NCBI GenBank assembly: GCA_963823075.1
Contig: CAWGKE010000023.1
Span: 806,001 to 870,000, forward strand
DNA length: 64,000 nucleotides
From: UBA4732 sp963823075
GTDB lineage: Bacteria > Planctomycetota > Planctomycetia > Gemmatales > Gemmataceae
Direction: 5' to 3'
The translations under genes and the position numbers were made by a program. This document shows positions 42,320 to 53,119 of the stretch, piece after piece (the first letter of the stretch is position 1; the number at the start of each line of letters is the position of its first letter). The notes beneath the pieces were generated by a model. The model saw nothing but the letters and a program-made list of their open reading frames with translations. It was not told the DNA's origin and did no database searches.

Positions 42320-43832
42320 ATGAAAAAAGTCGGCATCTTCTGGCCCGGCGACTACCGGGCCAAGCCCAATGAGTGGGCGACCCCGCAAGCCAAGGAAGCG
42401 ACCGAACAGCTCCAGCAGGCCCTGCGCAAGCTCGGCCGCACTCCCTACGTCGTGCCCGGCTTCCTCACCCGGCCTGACGAGTCGATCAGCAAGCTCGGCC
42501 CCATCGACGATCCGCTCGTCGGCGTCTTCGTCCACTGGGCCTATGCGCCGCACACCTGCGACGGCGTCGTCGGCAAGGACAATCCGCTGCTGCTGGCCAG
42601 CAACTTCTCCGGCGTCTGGCCGGGACTGGTCGCCCTGCTCAACACCGGCGCCTGCCTGGAGAGCATCAACCGCCGTCACAGCCGCATCTGGACCGACGCC
42701 CCGGACTGGACCAAGGACGCCGCCTTCATGGAGCGGCTGGACGAGTGGTGCTCCACCGGCCAGATCCGTTACCGCGAGGACGAACTGCACCGCTCCGCCG
42801 CTGTGACGCCGGAATCGCAGGTGCTTGGCGAGGGCGTCGCCGCCGAGGTCCGCAAGAAACGCGTCCTCGCCCTCATGCTCGGCGACACGTCGATGGGCAT
42901 GATCAACGGCTACTTCGGCCCTCGCCTTCTGTCCAAACACGGCTTCGCCGAACACAAGGTCGATCAGGCGTGGCTGCCCGACCGCGCGAGGAAAATCGAG
43001 GCCCGCCGCGTCGAGGACGCCTTCCGCTTCGTGAAGGAAAAGGGCGTCGCCTTCCACTGGCGCGAGAAGGAGGCCGAGGACTTCACCGAGGAGGCCACGA
43101 AGACGCAGCTGGCCATGTACCTCGCCGTGCTGGACCTGCTCGCCGAGTTCAAGGCCGACTGCCTCGGCTGGCAGTACCAGCTCGGCCTCTTGCCCGTCTT
43201 GCCGCCCAGCGACTTTTGCGAGGGCTTATTGAACTCAACGTGCCGGCCGGAGTCCAACGGCGATGTCGTCATCACCACCACCGAGGCCGACCAGGGCAAC
43301 CTCATCCCGATGGAGCTGATGAAGCGGCTCCTGAAGGCCAAGGGGCTGCATCCAGCGGTGATGTTCCACGACGTGCGCTGGGGAGGCGAACACGACGGCC
43401 GGTTGCTGTGGGTGCTGCTGAACTCCGGCAGCTGCGGCGCCTTCGCCTTCAATCACGATCCGGAAACGCTGAAGGGCGTCCACAGCTACCGCCAGCCGTC
43501 GGGCTACTTCCCGATCCCCGGCGGCACGTTCGCCGGCGAGAGCCTGCCGGGCGCGATCACCTGGGCGCGGGCTTACATCAACGGACGACGCCGTCTGGAT
43601 GGACCTGGGCCGCGGCGAGTCGTGGCGTTGCCGCCGAAGGTGCGCGACGCCTGGTGGCGAGGGGACGACGCGCCAGTGGCCGTTCATGGCGGCCGACCTG
43701 TTCTGCTCGAAGGAAACGGTCATGGCCCACTACATGAGCAACCACATCGCCGTCGCCTACGGGGACATGTTCGGCGAGATGGTTGCGGTCAGCCAGGCGC
43801 TGGGGTTCCGGGTGCGCGTAATGGCTCGCTGA
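42320..43832 (+). CDS. L-fucose isomerase-like protein (about three frameshifts near the 3' end)
   Basis: A ~500-residue protein, MKKVGIFWPGDYRAKPNEWA, with VGVFVHWAYAPHTCDGVVG, ALMLGDTSMGMINGYFGPRL, FKADCLGWQYQLGLLPVLPP and TTTEADQGNLIPMELMKRLL. The fold and the DxD/E-containing segments fit the L-fucose/L-arabinose isomerase-like group that interconverts aldoses and ketoses with a divalent metal; the exact sugar is unknown. From about 43570 the frame alternates: MDLGRGES, then VALPPKVRDAWWRG in the first frame, then TTRQWPFMAADLFCSKETVM and the end RVRVMAR. Three close indels in a GC-rich stretch look like sequence errors. Confidence 0.75.
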
Positions 43833-43880
43833 GAAGGACCGCGGCCGTATACTGTCGGAGGGGATCCCCGGAGCAGAGCC

Positions 43881-44132
43881 ATGACATCGGCGGACTTGCA
43901 GAAACTGGTAGGGCAGAAGCCGTTCGTGCCTCTGCGGATCTACGTGAGCGATGGGACGGTGCATGACATCCGCAGCCGGGAGCTGATCTGGGTCGGCACG
44001 GGGATGGCGGTGCTCGTCGTGCCGCTCCCCGATCAGGGCGACGCCGACAAGCCGCTGATCGAGCAGACGATTCATCTGGATCTGCGGCACATCGTCAAGG
44101 TCGAAACCGAGGCGGCGCAGCCGACGCCCTGA
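43881..44132 (+). CDS. Small conserved planctomycete protein
   Basis: An 83-residue protein: MTSADLQKLVGQKPFVPLRI, YVSDGTVHDIRSRELIWVG and LDLRHIVKVE. It resembles the family of 41989-42222 (KPF.P.RI...DG....). Function is unknown. It follows the isomerase-like gene by 48 bases and is followed by a putative outer-membrane protein gene. Confidence 0.65.
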   Translation: MTSADLQKLVGQKPFVPLRIYVSDGTVHDIRSRELIWVGTGMAVLVVPLPDQGDADKPLIEQTIHLDLRHIVKVETEAAQPTP

Positions 44133-44231
44133 CCGAACAGGCCCAAGCAATGACGGGGGCCTGGGTCGGACGGTATCGGCGGATCTCCCGCACGGCTCGA
44201 TTCCCTCTTTTCAAAACGCGGACGGGACGGT

Positions 44232-45199
44232 ATGACTGCCGCCCCCGTCGCAAGGACGCCAGAACGACGAAGCCCGGCCGCGGTTCGGGCCAGCTATGAG
44301 GGCGATCGCGTGGAGAGAAGCGGTCAGGCGAAAACAACGCTCGCCGCCCTGCTGCTGCTGGGCCTGCTGGTTCCGTGCGGCCGGGGACAAACCGCCGTCC
44401 CTGCTGATCCGTCGGCCGACCCGTCGGCCGACCCGCCGACCGTGCGCGACGCGCCGGTCTGGGGCGTGGCGGGCTTCCGGGCCTACGCCCTCGGGGAGCA
44501 GGTCGCCCCCAACGGCCTGGAGTTCCACCCCCTGTTCAACCTGGACCTCGACTTCAACTTCTGGGTCTGGCGCTCCGAGCGGGTCTACATCTTCGCCGAC
44601 GACGTGTTCTGGGGCCAGCGCCTGCGCCGGGCGTCACCAACCCGACGCAGGGGCCGTTCGACTTCAGCAAACGCGAGTTCGACTTCACCGGCGGGGCGGC
44701 CTGGAATTACGCCGGTCGCTGGGAGGCCCGCGCCTTCGCCTACTCGTTCAACAACCTCAACCGCGGCGAATCGACCTCGACGCCGGCCGGTTACGCGGAT
44801 GGTTTGGGCCTGGAGAACCGATACTACCTCAGCGACGTGTACGACTCGCTGGGAACCGAGAAGTACGACGCGGCCCGGGCGACCTTCCTCAGCGCCGGCT
44901 TCTACCCCTCGAAAACCATGATCGACGGCCGCGGCAACGAGTTCAAGCCCGGCCCGTTCGCCCGCGCCAACCTGCAATACGATCTCCTCGGCGAGAAGTG
45001 CTATCTCTACGGCGACGGCGAGTTCCTCGGCACGCGGTCGTTTACGCCGAAGCAGCTGCACATCGACGCCGGAATCGCGGCCCGGCCGTGGGACCTCACG
45101 CCCCGCCTCGAATTCCGTCTCGGCAGCGAAGATTGGTACGACCTGCAGAACCACGACACGGAAAGGACCGTCTATGGGGCGGTCCGCATCGTGTATTGA
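44232..45199 (+). CDS. Putative outer-membrane/secreted beta-rich protein (one frameshift)
   Basis: The N-terminus contains a hydrophobic signal-like segment (TLAALLLLGLLVPCGRGQ) preceded by a basic stretch; GTG 44310 (VERSGQAKTT) may be the true start. After a DPSADPSADPP low-complexity stretch come VWGVAGFRAYALGEQVAPNG and FHPLFNLDLDFNFWVW. The frame changes near 44630 and continues TQGPFDFSKREFDFTGGAAW, ARAFAYSFNNLNRGES and FRLGSEDWYDLQNHDTERTV, ending YGAVRIVY. Alternating aromatic strands and a terminal Tyr suggest a beta-barrel, but I cannot assign a family. A perfect palindrome follows the stop. Confidence 0.6.
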
Positions 45200-45202
45200 C
45201 TT

Positions 45203-45265
45203 GGTTAGCCGCGACGCGCAGCGGAGCGCTCCGACGAAGCGCTCCGCTGCGCGTCGCGGCTAACC
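45203..45265. repeat. Perfect 28-bp inverted repeat (GGTTAGCCGCGACGCGCAGC)
   Basis: Arms 45203-45230 and 45238-45265 are exact complements with a 7-base loop. It fills the gap between two convergent genes, so it could act as a bidirectional terminator, though no T-tract is present. Its translation (TRSGALRRSAPLRVAAN) recurs as a tail in many planctomycete ORFs I recall, pointing to a dispersed repeat. Confidence 0.95.
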
Positions 45266-45274
45266 GGAACCTCC

Positions 45275-47507
45275 TTATCCCTTCCGCAATATCTCCAGCG
45301 TCACCTTGTCCGCGATAAACGTCCGCTCGCCGGCCGATGCGAAGCGGATCTTGACCTTGCGCAACGCCCCCTGGCCGCTTACATCGACGACGCGGCCCTG
45401 GCCGTAGGTGCCATGGCGCACCAGCATCCCCTCCGTGTACTTGCCGCCCGCGCCGTCCGACGGCGCCGGCGCGATGGGCGGCGGCTTCGGCCGCACGCCG
45501 GCGTCGGTCCACCCCTGCGTCGCCGCGTCGCCTCCGCCGCCGCGCCAGAACTCCAGCGCCGCCTGCGTGCCGCCGGCCCCGGCCGATACGTCGATCGTCG
45601 CCACGCCCTCCGCCGGCAGCTCCCCAAGGAACATGCTCGGCACCGCGTACAGCGTCTGGCCCCGGAACTCGCGCATCCGGGCGTGGCACAGGTACAGCTC
45701 TTCCTTGGCCCGCGTCATCCCCACGAACGCCAGCCGCCGCTCCTCCTCCACCTCGTCGTCGCGGCCGACGCTCCGCTCGTGCGGCAACAGCCCTTGCTCC
45801 AGGGCCGTCATGTATACCACCGGGAACTCCAGCCCCTTGGCCGCGTGCATCGTCATCACCGATACGGCGTCCTGCTTCTCGTTCCACGAGTCCACGTCGC
45901 TTGCCAGTGTTATGTTCTCCAAAAAGTCGCCGATGGTGCGCTGGGCGTCCTCCGCCGCGAACTGCTTCGCCGCCGTGATGAGTTCCTCGATGTTGGCCAA
46001 CCGTTCCTGGTCCTCGGGGTCGGTGCTGTCCAGCAGCATCCGCCGGTAGCCGCTGATTTCCAGCACGCCGCGGATCACGTCGTCCGGCGGGGCGTCCTTT
46101 TTCTTCTCCAGCTCCGTCATCAGCACGGCGAAATCGCGCAGCCCCGCCGCCGCCTTGCCCTTGACGGCCGGAACCTTGGCGACCTCGCGCGCCGCCGACA
46201 GCAGGCTCATCTCGCGCGGCTCGGCGTAGGCCCGCAAATGTTCCAGCGATACTTTGCCGACGCCGCGGGCCGGTTCGTTCACCGCCCGCAGAAACGACAG
46301 GTCGTCGCGGGGATTCAGCATCAGCCGCAGGTAGGCCAGCACGTCCTTGTTCTCCTTGCGGTCGAAGAACGCCAGGCCTTTGACGATCTGGAACGGCACG
46401 CGCTGCTTGACGAACGCAGTTTCCAGCCCGCGCGACAGGGCGTTGATGCGCAGGAACACGGCGAAATCGCGGTAGGCGCGCTGGCCGGACTCCACGGCCT
46501 TGCGAATCCGTTTGGCGATGCCCTCGGCCTCGTCCATGCCGTTCTCGAACGTCAGCACCGTGACGGGATGGCCGTCCGGGTTGTCGGTGACGAGGTCTTT
46601 GGGCTTACGCTGCTTGTTGTGGGCGATCACCGACCCGGCGGCGCGGAGGATGGCCTTGGTGCTGCGGTAGTTCATCGACAAGGTCAGCACGCGGGCGTCG
46701 GGGAAGTCGCGCTCGAAATCGAGGATATTACGGATGTCACTGCCCCTAAATTTATAGATCGACTGGTCCGGGTCGCCCACCACGCAGAGGTTGGGGTTGT
46801 CGATGGAGAGGGCGCGGGCGATGGCGTACTGGGCGTGGTTGGTGTCCTGGTACTCGTCGATGAGGACGTAGCGGAAGCGGGCGTCGAGTTCGGCGCAGCT
46901 CGGCGTCGTGGCGCAGCACCAGGGCCGGCAAGTAAAGCAGATCGTCGAAGTCGAGGGCGTTGGCGTCGCGCAGCCGCTTCTCGTAGATCGGGTAGACCCG
47001 GGCCACGGTCTGGCCGTAGAAATCGTTGGCGCGCTCGGCGTAGCGCTCGGGGCTGAGCAGCTGGTTTTTGGCTTTACTGACGGCGGCCCCGATCGAGTCG
47101 GGCGAGAAGCGGTTGTTGTCGAGGCCGGCGTCCTCCAGCGCCATCTTCAGCAGCTTGCTCCGATCCGCCATGTCGTAAATGGTGAAGTTGCGGTCGAGAT
47201 TGACGCGCTCGGAATACTGGCGCAGCAGCCGCGCGCCGATGCTGTGGAAGGTGCTGATCCAGACGCGGTTGCCGGGGGCGAGGTCCTCGACGCGCTGGCG
47301 CATTTCGCCGGCTGCCTTGTTGGTGAAGGTGATGGCGAGGACGTTGCCGGCGCGGACGCCCTGCTGGAGAAGGTAGGCGACGCGGCGGGTGATGACGCGC
47401 GTTTTGCCGGAGCCGGCCGCGGCCAGAATGAGCAGGGGTCCCTCGGTGTGGGTGACGGCCTCGCGCTGGGCGTCGGTCAGGTCGGCGAGCAGGTCGCGCG
47501 CGGCCAT
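45275..47507 (-). CDS. uvrD: UvrD/PcrA-type DNA helicase (one frameshift)
   Basis: A ~743-residue superfamily 1A helicase. The N-terminus is MAARDLLADLTDAQREAVTH; Walker A is AAAGSGKT (residues 29-36), then AITFTNKAAGEMRQRV. A frameshift near 46895 breaks the Walker B region. The rest follows as VGDPDQSIYKFRGSDIRNIL, LTLSMNYRSTKAILRAAG, VMTMHAAKGLEFPVVYMTAL (motif V) and EERRLAFVGMTRAKEELYL (motif VI), with a C-terminal Tudor-like YGQGRVVDVSG. It unwinds DNA in nucleotide-excision and mismatch repair or clears replication blocks. An essential-type gene with one indel suggests sequence error. Confidence 0.92.
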
Positions 47508-47606
47508 CGGCGGCTCCTTGGGGATACGGGGCGTCGGCTGGAATTGTAGCGGCGCCGTGCGGTTTTGCTAAGATCAGCAGGAGGCGAGGCAGGGGGTGGT
47601 TGGGTC

Positions 47607-47993
47607 ATGGACATCCTGGGAATCGGCGCCGACATCGTGGAATGCCTACGCATCGGCCGGATGATCGAGCAGCACGGCGAGCTGTTCCTGACCCGCATTT
47701 TCACCGAGCGCGAGATCCTTTACTGTCGGGATCGGAAGCGGTCGGTGGAGCATTTCGCGGGTCGGTGGGCCGCGAAGGAGTCGGTGTTCAAGGCGCTGGG
47801 CATCGGCTGGCGCCGCGGCCTGTCGTTCACCGACGTGGAGGTCCGCAACGAGGCCGGCGGCCGGCCGCGGGTCCACATGTGCGGGGCGGCCAAGGAAGCG
47901 GCCCAGACCCAGCGAGTCGGCGACATTCTGCTGTCGATCGCCCACTGCCGCGCCTACGCCACGGCGTATGCGCTGGCGGTGCGGGGAGCTTGA
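47607..47993 (+). CDS. acpS: Holo-[acyl-carrier-protein] synthase
   Basis: A 128-residue phosphopantetheinyl transferase with MDILGIGADIVECLRIG (metal-binding Asp9), HFAGRWAAKESVFKALGIGW (Glu58 and Lys) and DILLSIAHCRAYATAYAL, all typical of AcpS. It transfers 4'-phosphopantetheine from CoA to apo-ACP. It starts at ATG 47607, with GGGGTGG upstream. It is divergent from uvrD. The 3' end abuts a perfect 50-bp palindrome. Confidence 0.92.
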   Translation: MDILGIGADIVECLRIGRMIEQHGELFLTRIFTEREILYCRDRKRSVEHFAGRWAAKESVFKALGIGWRRGLSFTDVEVRNEAGGRPRVHMCGAAKEAAQTQRVGDILLSIAHCRAYATAYALAVRGA

Positions 47994-48000
47994 ATCCGTC

Positions 48001-48050
48001 GTTTAGCCGGTCTTCGCAGAAGAGCGCTCTTCTGCGAAGACCGGCTAAAC
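48001..48050. repeat. Perfect 50-bp palindrome without loop
   Basis: 48001-48025 and 48026-48050 are exact complements meeting at AGAGC|GCTCT with no spacer. It lies between convergent acpS and a HEAT-repeat gene. The outermost bases (GTTTAGCCGG) resemble the start of the palindrome at 45203 (GGTTAGCCGC). Confidence 0.97.
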
Positions 48051-48058
48051 AAATCGCA

Positions 48059-48706
48059 TCACCCCGGCGGCGGGTTCAAGACCGGGCCGCCGCCCTGGCC
48101 CGCCGCCGCGGGAACCAGCGGCCGGACGGTCGGCGCCGGGGCGAGCGGCGTCGTCGGCTCGGGCTGCAAATTCAGGCGCGCCGGGATGTTCGGGCCGGGC
48201 GGCGGCGCCAGCGGCGGCTCCTTGCTCTGGGACGGCGGCGGATCCTTCGGCCGGGCGGTCGGCACGTCGTCCTTCTTCGGGGCCGGCTCCTTCCAGCCGC
48301 TCCAACGGTAGGACAGCAGCGCGCTGCGGGCCTGCAACCGCACGCGCATCGAGCCGTCCTTGGCCAGCGACTCTTCCAGGGCCGCGCCGACCGGATCGGA
48401 AATCGGCCGCATCTTGCCGAGGCTCTGGGCCGCCTCGGCGCGCACGCCGGGCTTCTTGTCGTTGAGCAGCGCGTCGATCAGCGCCGGCACGACGTCCGGG
48501 AACTGGGCCGGGTCGTAGTCGCGCAGCTCCGCGGCGGCGGCCATGCGCTTGTCCTCATCGCCGTCGGTCTGGATGGTCTTGATGAGGTCAGGCACGCGGT
48601 CGGCCGGGTTCGGCTTGTCGGGTTTCTTGTTGAAGAAGAGGCCAGCGGAGGCCGGCGCCGCCAGGACCGGCGCCAGCAGCAGGACCAGGGCAACACGGCG
48701 CTTCAT
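48059..48706 (-). CDS. Secreted HEAT-repeat protein
   Basis: A 215-residue protein: signal peptide MKRRVALVLLLAPVLAAPAS, then one to two HEAT-like repeats (RVPDLIKTIQTDGDEDKRMA, FPDVVPALIDALLNDKKPGV, RAEAAQSLGKM), and a Pro-rich C-terminal half (EPPLAPPPGPNIPARLNL). HEAT repeats mediate protein contacts; a periplasmic scaffold role is inferred. The long upstream extension of the frame (to 49042) lacks homology, and the ATG at 48706 starts the signal peptide. Confidence 0.75.
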   Translation of the reverse strand: MKRRVALVLLLAPVLAAPASAGLFFNKKPDKPNPADRVPDLIKTIQTDGDEDKRMAAAAELRDYDPAQFPDVVPALIDALLNDKKPGVRAEAAQSLGKMRPISDPVGAALEESLAKDGSMRVRLQARSALLSYRWSGWKEPAPKKDDVPTARPKDPPPSQSKEPPLAPPPGPNIPARLNLQPEPTTPLAPAPTVRPLVPAAAGQGGGPVLNPPPG

Positions 48707-48897
48707 AAGTTTGGCTCCCCGATCATCCGGTGAGAACGCCTCGCACGGAACGCGAGGCAGTCGGGCGCATCTCAGGGAAAATCGACCGGCCGGGCGACGG
48801 AAGGTGTGAGGAAACGGGCCGACGGGGAAAGCGGCGGCGCCCTTGCCGCCGCAATCCCGGCACAGATTGACGCGCGGCGTGAGGGGGTGGGCGACGC

Positions 48898-49698
48898 TTG
48901 TTGAACGCGGCGTTGGGTTTGCTTCTTCTGACGGGGTTCTACCCGTTATGGCGGGCCTGGCGAGCCAACCGGCGGACCACCCTGCGGCACGCGATCGCCT
49001 GGACGGCCGCGGCGTGGGCGGCGTGGGTCGGAGCGGCCGCACTGGGGCCGGACGCCGGATTGGCCCGCTATCTGGCGCTGGTCCTGACCGGCTGCACCGG
49101 CGTGGCCGTGTTGGGGGCGCGGCGGCCCATCGTCGCCGCGTGGAACTTCGTGGTCGTCAGCCTGCTGGTCGTGCTGCTGTGGCCGGTCGTCGAACAGCTG
49201 GGCGATCTGCGGCCGGGCGGTTTCCTGACGGTTGCGACAATGCTGCTGTCGGCGGCGATCGTGGTGGGCGCGGTCAACTACCTGCCGACGCGGCTCGCCG
49301 CGGCCGTGCTGCCGGCCGGCGCCGCCTGTGCGGTGGAGGTAGGCGTCTTCCTGAGATGGCTCGACCCGACCTGGAGCCACAGTGCATTGGCGCTGCTGGC
49401 GGTCGCCCCGTGGCTGGGACTGGCGGCGGCGCGGCGGCGGACGCAATCAGGCGACGAACTCGATCGAGAATGGCTGGATTTCCGCGACCGCTTTGGGGGG
49501 GTGTGGGCGCTGCCGGCCGGCGAGCAGTTCAACCGGGCGTCGGCCAACGCCGGCTGGGGAGTCGTCCTCCGCTGGACGGGGTCGCGCCCTGCCGGCGACG
49601 CCGCCCGCCGCGCGGAAGCGCTGGCGGGGTTGCGGGCCTTGCTCAAACGGTTCCGGCCGGAGGAGGAGAGTCCGGCCGAACCGCCGGTTCGTCAATGA
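48898..49698 (+). CDS. Integral membrane protein
   Basis: A 266-residue protein from TTG 48898, with about six membrane helices in the first 190 residues (NAALGLLLLTGFYPLW, HAIAWTAAAWAAWVGAAAL, LVLTGCTGVAVLGA, FVVVSLLVVLLWPVV, FLTVATMLLSAAIVVGAVNY, LALLAVAPWLGLAAA), then a cytoplasmic tail (LDREWLDFRDRFGGVWALPA, QFNRASANAGWGVVLRW). The tail pattern (WLDFRDRFG..WALR..E..N) recurs in planctomycete membrane proteins I recall; no function is known. The TTG start is weak, but no better ATG precedes the first helix. Confidence 0.7.
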   Translation: MLNAALGLLLLTGFYPLWRAWRANRRTTLRHAIAWTAAAWAAWVGAAALGPDAGLARYLALVLTGCTGVAVLGARRPIVAAWNFVVVSLLVVLLWPVVEQLGDLRPGGFLTVATMLLSAAIVVGAVNYLPTRLAAAVLPAGAACAVEVGVFLRWLDPTWSHSALALLAVAPWLGLAAARRRTQSGDELDREWLDFRDRFGGVWALPAGEQFNRASANAGWGVVLRWTGSRPAGDAARRAEALAGLRALLKRFRPEEESPAEPPVRQ

Positions 49699-49973
49699 TC
49701 GTACGGCGTGCCCGCCGCGCCCTGGCCGTGCAGGCCGCCGCCCTTGGCGCCCGCCGCGTCCTCTTCCGCGTCCCGACGCATGGTGTCTTCGTTGAGCAGT
49801 TTGGCCGGGTAATTCGGCGGGCCGGTGAAGCGCGGATCGTCGGCCGGCGGCTGCGTGAACTCCTCCTTCGGCTTGGGCGGCTGAAGGTACTCATTATTCT
49901 TGTGGCAGCCCGCCAGGCCGAGCAGAACGGCCGCCGTCACGACCAGACCTGTGCAGATCCTCCCCATAAGCAT
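49692..49973 (-). CDS. Small lipoprotein
   Basis: A 93-residue protein with MLMGRICTGLVVTAAVLLGL and lipobox LAGC, so Cys is the lipid-anchored residue. The mature part is short and Pro-rich (YLQPPKPKEEFTQPPADDPR, FTGPPNYPAKLLNEDTM). The function is unknown. The 3' end overlaps the convergent membrane-protein gene by 7 bases. Confidence 0.75.
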   Translation of the reverse strand: MLMGRICTGLVVTAAVLLGLAGCHKNNEYLQPPKPKEEFTQPPADDPRFTGPPNYPAKLLNEDTMRRDAEEDAAGAKGGGLHGQGAAGTPYDH

Positions 49974-50344
49974 TCCCCGCCGTGCAATGGACCCAACGGA
50001 TCGTCTCCCCCGAATGGCGCGGCGGACTATAGCCGCGGCGACGGGCGCGTCAAGGCCAAGGAAAAACTGTCAGATACACCCGGCGAAGCTGGTCAAGTCG
50101 AGCGGCTGCTGCTTCCTGATGATCCACGCCGTCCTGCGAACGGCAGCCTGGGATTCGCGCGAGGGCTGAAGATTACGCCCCGGCATGAATCATTGCGGAT
50201 GTTCTTACAAGAAAGCGCGTTTTCTTCGTTGCCTTGCCAAACAGCTCCCCCGTACCATTTCCTCAACTCTTGCTTTCGCCGTTCGCCCCTCAAGTCACGT
50301 GCGGCGGCGATGGACCCTCTCCTCTCTTCTGAAGGGATGCTCCC
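49974..50344. other. Intergenic region upstream of the large surface protein
   Basis: About 370 bases between divergent genes. No conserved ORF, palindrome or RNA motif was recognised. The part from 50190 to 50290 is lower in GC (runs such as CGTTTTCTTCG and CCATTTCCTC) and likely carries the promoter of the 50345 gene. A GAAGGGATG purine run lies 10-20 bases before the ATG. Confidence 0.5.
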
Positions 50345-53031
50345 ATGGCTCTGTCCTTCCTCAAGCGCCTGCTCACTTCGGCGCCCGTCCACAAACCGCC
50401 AAGCCCGGCTTCCGTCCGCGGCTTAAGGCATTGGAGGAGCGTTGGCTCCCGGCTGTCGATATCGTGACGGCCTCGGCGGACAGCGGCGCCGGCTCGCCCC
50501 GAGCGGTCGTCAACACCGCGGCGACGGCGACACGATCAACCGCCCCCGCGCTCAACGGCCAGATAATCACCCTCAGCACCGGCCAGATCACCCTGAACAA
50601 GAGCCTTACCATCGACGGCCAGACCAGTGGCGTCATCATCAGCTCCAACGACACCAGCCGCGTCTTCTACAGCAGCGACACCGGCCTCCCCGAAACCATC
50701 AGCAATCTTGAGTTCTTTGGCAACACGGCCCCCAACACTGGTGCCCCCGACAACGGCAACGGCGGCGCGATCTACGCCTCGGCGGCCTGACGCTGAGCAA
50801 CGACATCTTCACCGAAAACACCGCGGCCGGGAGCGGCGGGGCCGTCTACAGCTCTAGTGGAAATCTGGTCGCCATCAACGACTGCACCTTCCGAGCCAAC
50901 GCCGCCGGAACCTCCGGGTACGGCGGGGCGATTTCCGTGCGGGAGCAGTTGCAGGTTTCCGGCGGCACGTTCGACGGCAACCACACGCCGAACGGGTTCG
51001 GAGGGGCCATCGACTACGAATTCACGGCAGCGGCCGGCGACAAAAAGGCCATGTCGCTGACGAACGTGACCTTTACGGACAACACGTCGCAACAGGGCGG
51101 CGCCGTCAACTGCAACGGCGTCGTGTCGCAGGGCCAGGACATCGTGACCATCACAGGCTCGCTCTTCTCCAACAATCAAGTAACGTCGTCGTCGAACAAC
51201 GCCGAGGGCGGCGGACTCTACGTGGGGACCGATGCGAGCCGCCACGGAACCTTCGCCCTGAACGTGCAGAACGACACGTTCTACCAGAACACCGCCGACC
51301 ACGGCGGCGCGATCGCCCTGGACAACACGGGCAACGGGGCGACGGCGACGAACACCGCAAACCTCGCCGACCTCACCATAACCGCGAACACCGGCAACAA
51401 GGACGGAGGCGGTTTGTGGATCGGCAACGGGCAGGCGGGAGTGGTCAACAGCATCATCGCCGGCAACAAGCTTGCGCGGGTGTCATGGCGGCCAACGGTC
51501 CCGACGTCTTCGGCGCCGTCCTCTCCTTGGGCAACAACCTGATCGGCCAGACCGATGGAAGCACGGGATGGTTGACCCTGGGTCAGCTGAGTGACATAAC
51601 GGGGACCAACGCCAACCCGAAGAATCCCGGCCTGGACCCCAGCGGCCCGACGAATAACGGCGGCCCCACCCTGACCATCCAACTTGCGCAGGGCAGCCCT
51701 GCCTTTCAGACGGGCAGTAAACTGTTTGCCGGCGACACGGACCAGCGCAGCTACAAACGCCCTCAACCTCCAAACAAGCCGAGCATCGGAGCTTACGACC
51801 CCGGCGCCCAGAATGTCGGAGCGATCCTGCTCCCCACCTCGATCGTGGTGGCCTCCAGCGCCGACCCCTCGGCTGTCGGCCAATCCGTCACGTTCACGGC
51901 GACGGTCACCGGATCCGACGGGGGCACGCCGACGGGCGAGGTGACGTTCGTGGACGGCGCCACCGTGCTGGGCACGGCGGAGCTTTACGCGGACGTATGG
52001 TACGCATACGCGACGTACAGCACGTCCTCCCTGGCTCCCGGCGATCACTTCATCACGGCCTTCTACAGCGGCGACAATACCTACGATTCCAGCGCGGCGC
52101 GATGACGCAGGCGGGGCAGTACAGCACCACGACGTCCGTGACCTCCAGCGCCGACCCGTCGTTCGTCGGCCAGGCCGTCACCTTCACCGCCACGGTCTCC
52201 GCTCCCGCCGGCTCGCCGACGGGCACGGTCTCCTTCATGCCGACGGCGCGCTGCTGGGGGTCGTCACGCTAAACAACGGCGCGGCGGCCTTCACCACGTC
52301 GGGCCTGTCCGCGGGGGAACACGCCATCACGGCCGTCTACTCCGGCGACGCCAATGACGCCGGCTCGTCCACGTGCTGGACCAGGCCGTGCAGCAGGTGT
52401 CTCGTCGGTGTCCGTGACGTCCAACGCCAACCCCTCGGTCCAGGGTCAGGCCGTTACGTTCACGGCGACGGTCACCGGCGCCGACGGCGGCACGCCGACC
52501 GGGGAAGTTTCCTTCTACGCCGACGGCGCGTTGCTTGGTACACTGAGCCTGGACAACGGCACGGCGACGTTCACGACCTCGACCCTCTCGGTCGGCCAGC
52601 ACGCCATCACCGCCGTCTACGGCGGCGATTCCGTCTATACGGGCTCCACCGGCGGCATGGAGCAGACGGTCAACGGCGACGGTGGGAGTGGCGGCGGCGG
52701 GACGGGCGGCGACGGCAGTGGGCAGGGGAGCGGGAGCGGTAGCAACCAGGGCGGTTCCACCAGCACGTTCCTGTCGGGTCCGAGCGGCGTGCCCCTGGGC
52801 CAGCCCGCCACCTTCACGGTGATCGTCGAGGGCAGCAGCACGCCGACCGGCACGGTGTCCTTCTACGACAACGGCGCCCTGCTGGGCAGCGCGACGCTAG
52901 AAGCCGACGGCTCGGCGACCTTCACCACGTCGGATCTGACGTTCGGCGACAACGTCATAACGGCCGTCTACGGCGGCGACGCCAACTTCGACGGCAGCAC
53001 CTCCCAGCCGCTCGACGTAACCGCCGAGTGA
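50345..53031 (+). CDS. Large secreted beta-helix/Ig-repeat surface protein (about six frameshifts)
   Basis: The reconstruction starts MALSFLKRLL and soon reaches RPRLKALEERWLPAV, the LE(E/D)R-type N-terminal motif of large planctomycete exported proteins. A right-handed beta-helix region follows, with recurring GGAIY/GGAV strands (NTAPNTGAPDNGNGGAIYAS, TENTAAGSGGAVYSSSGNLV, NTSQQGGAVNCNG, YQNTADHGGAIALDNTG) like adhesins and choice-of-anchor proteins, then at least four Ig-like domains (SVTFTATVTGSDGGTPTGEV, VSFYADGALLGTLSLDNGTA, ITAVYGGDS). A Gly/Ser linker (GGSGGGGTGGDGSGQGSGSG) separates the last. Frame changes lie near 50405, 50795, 51480, 52095, 52245 and 52370. It is probably cell-surface; adhesion is inferred. 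Confidence 0.7.
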
Positions 53032-53119
53032 GGGACGGCCGGCTGGCGGCCCCGCTGTCGGGACGGCGGGGCCGCCAGGGAACACGCCCTAGTGACAAAG
53101 CCCGAATGGAGCCGAAAAC

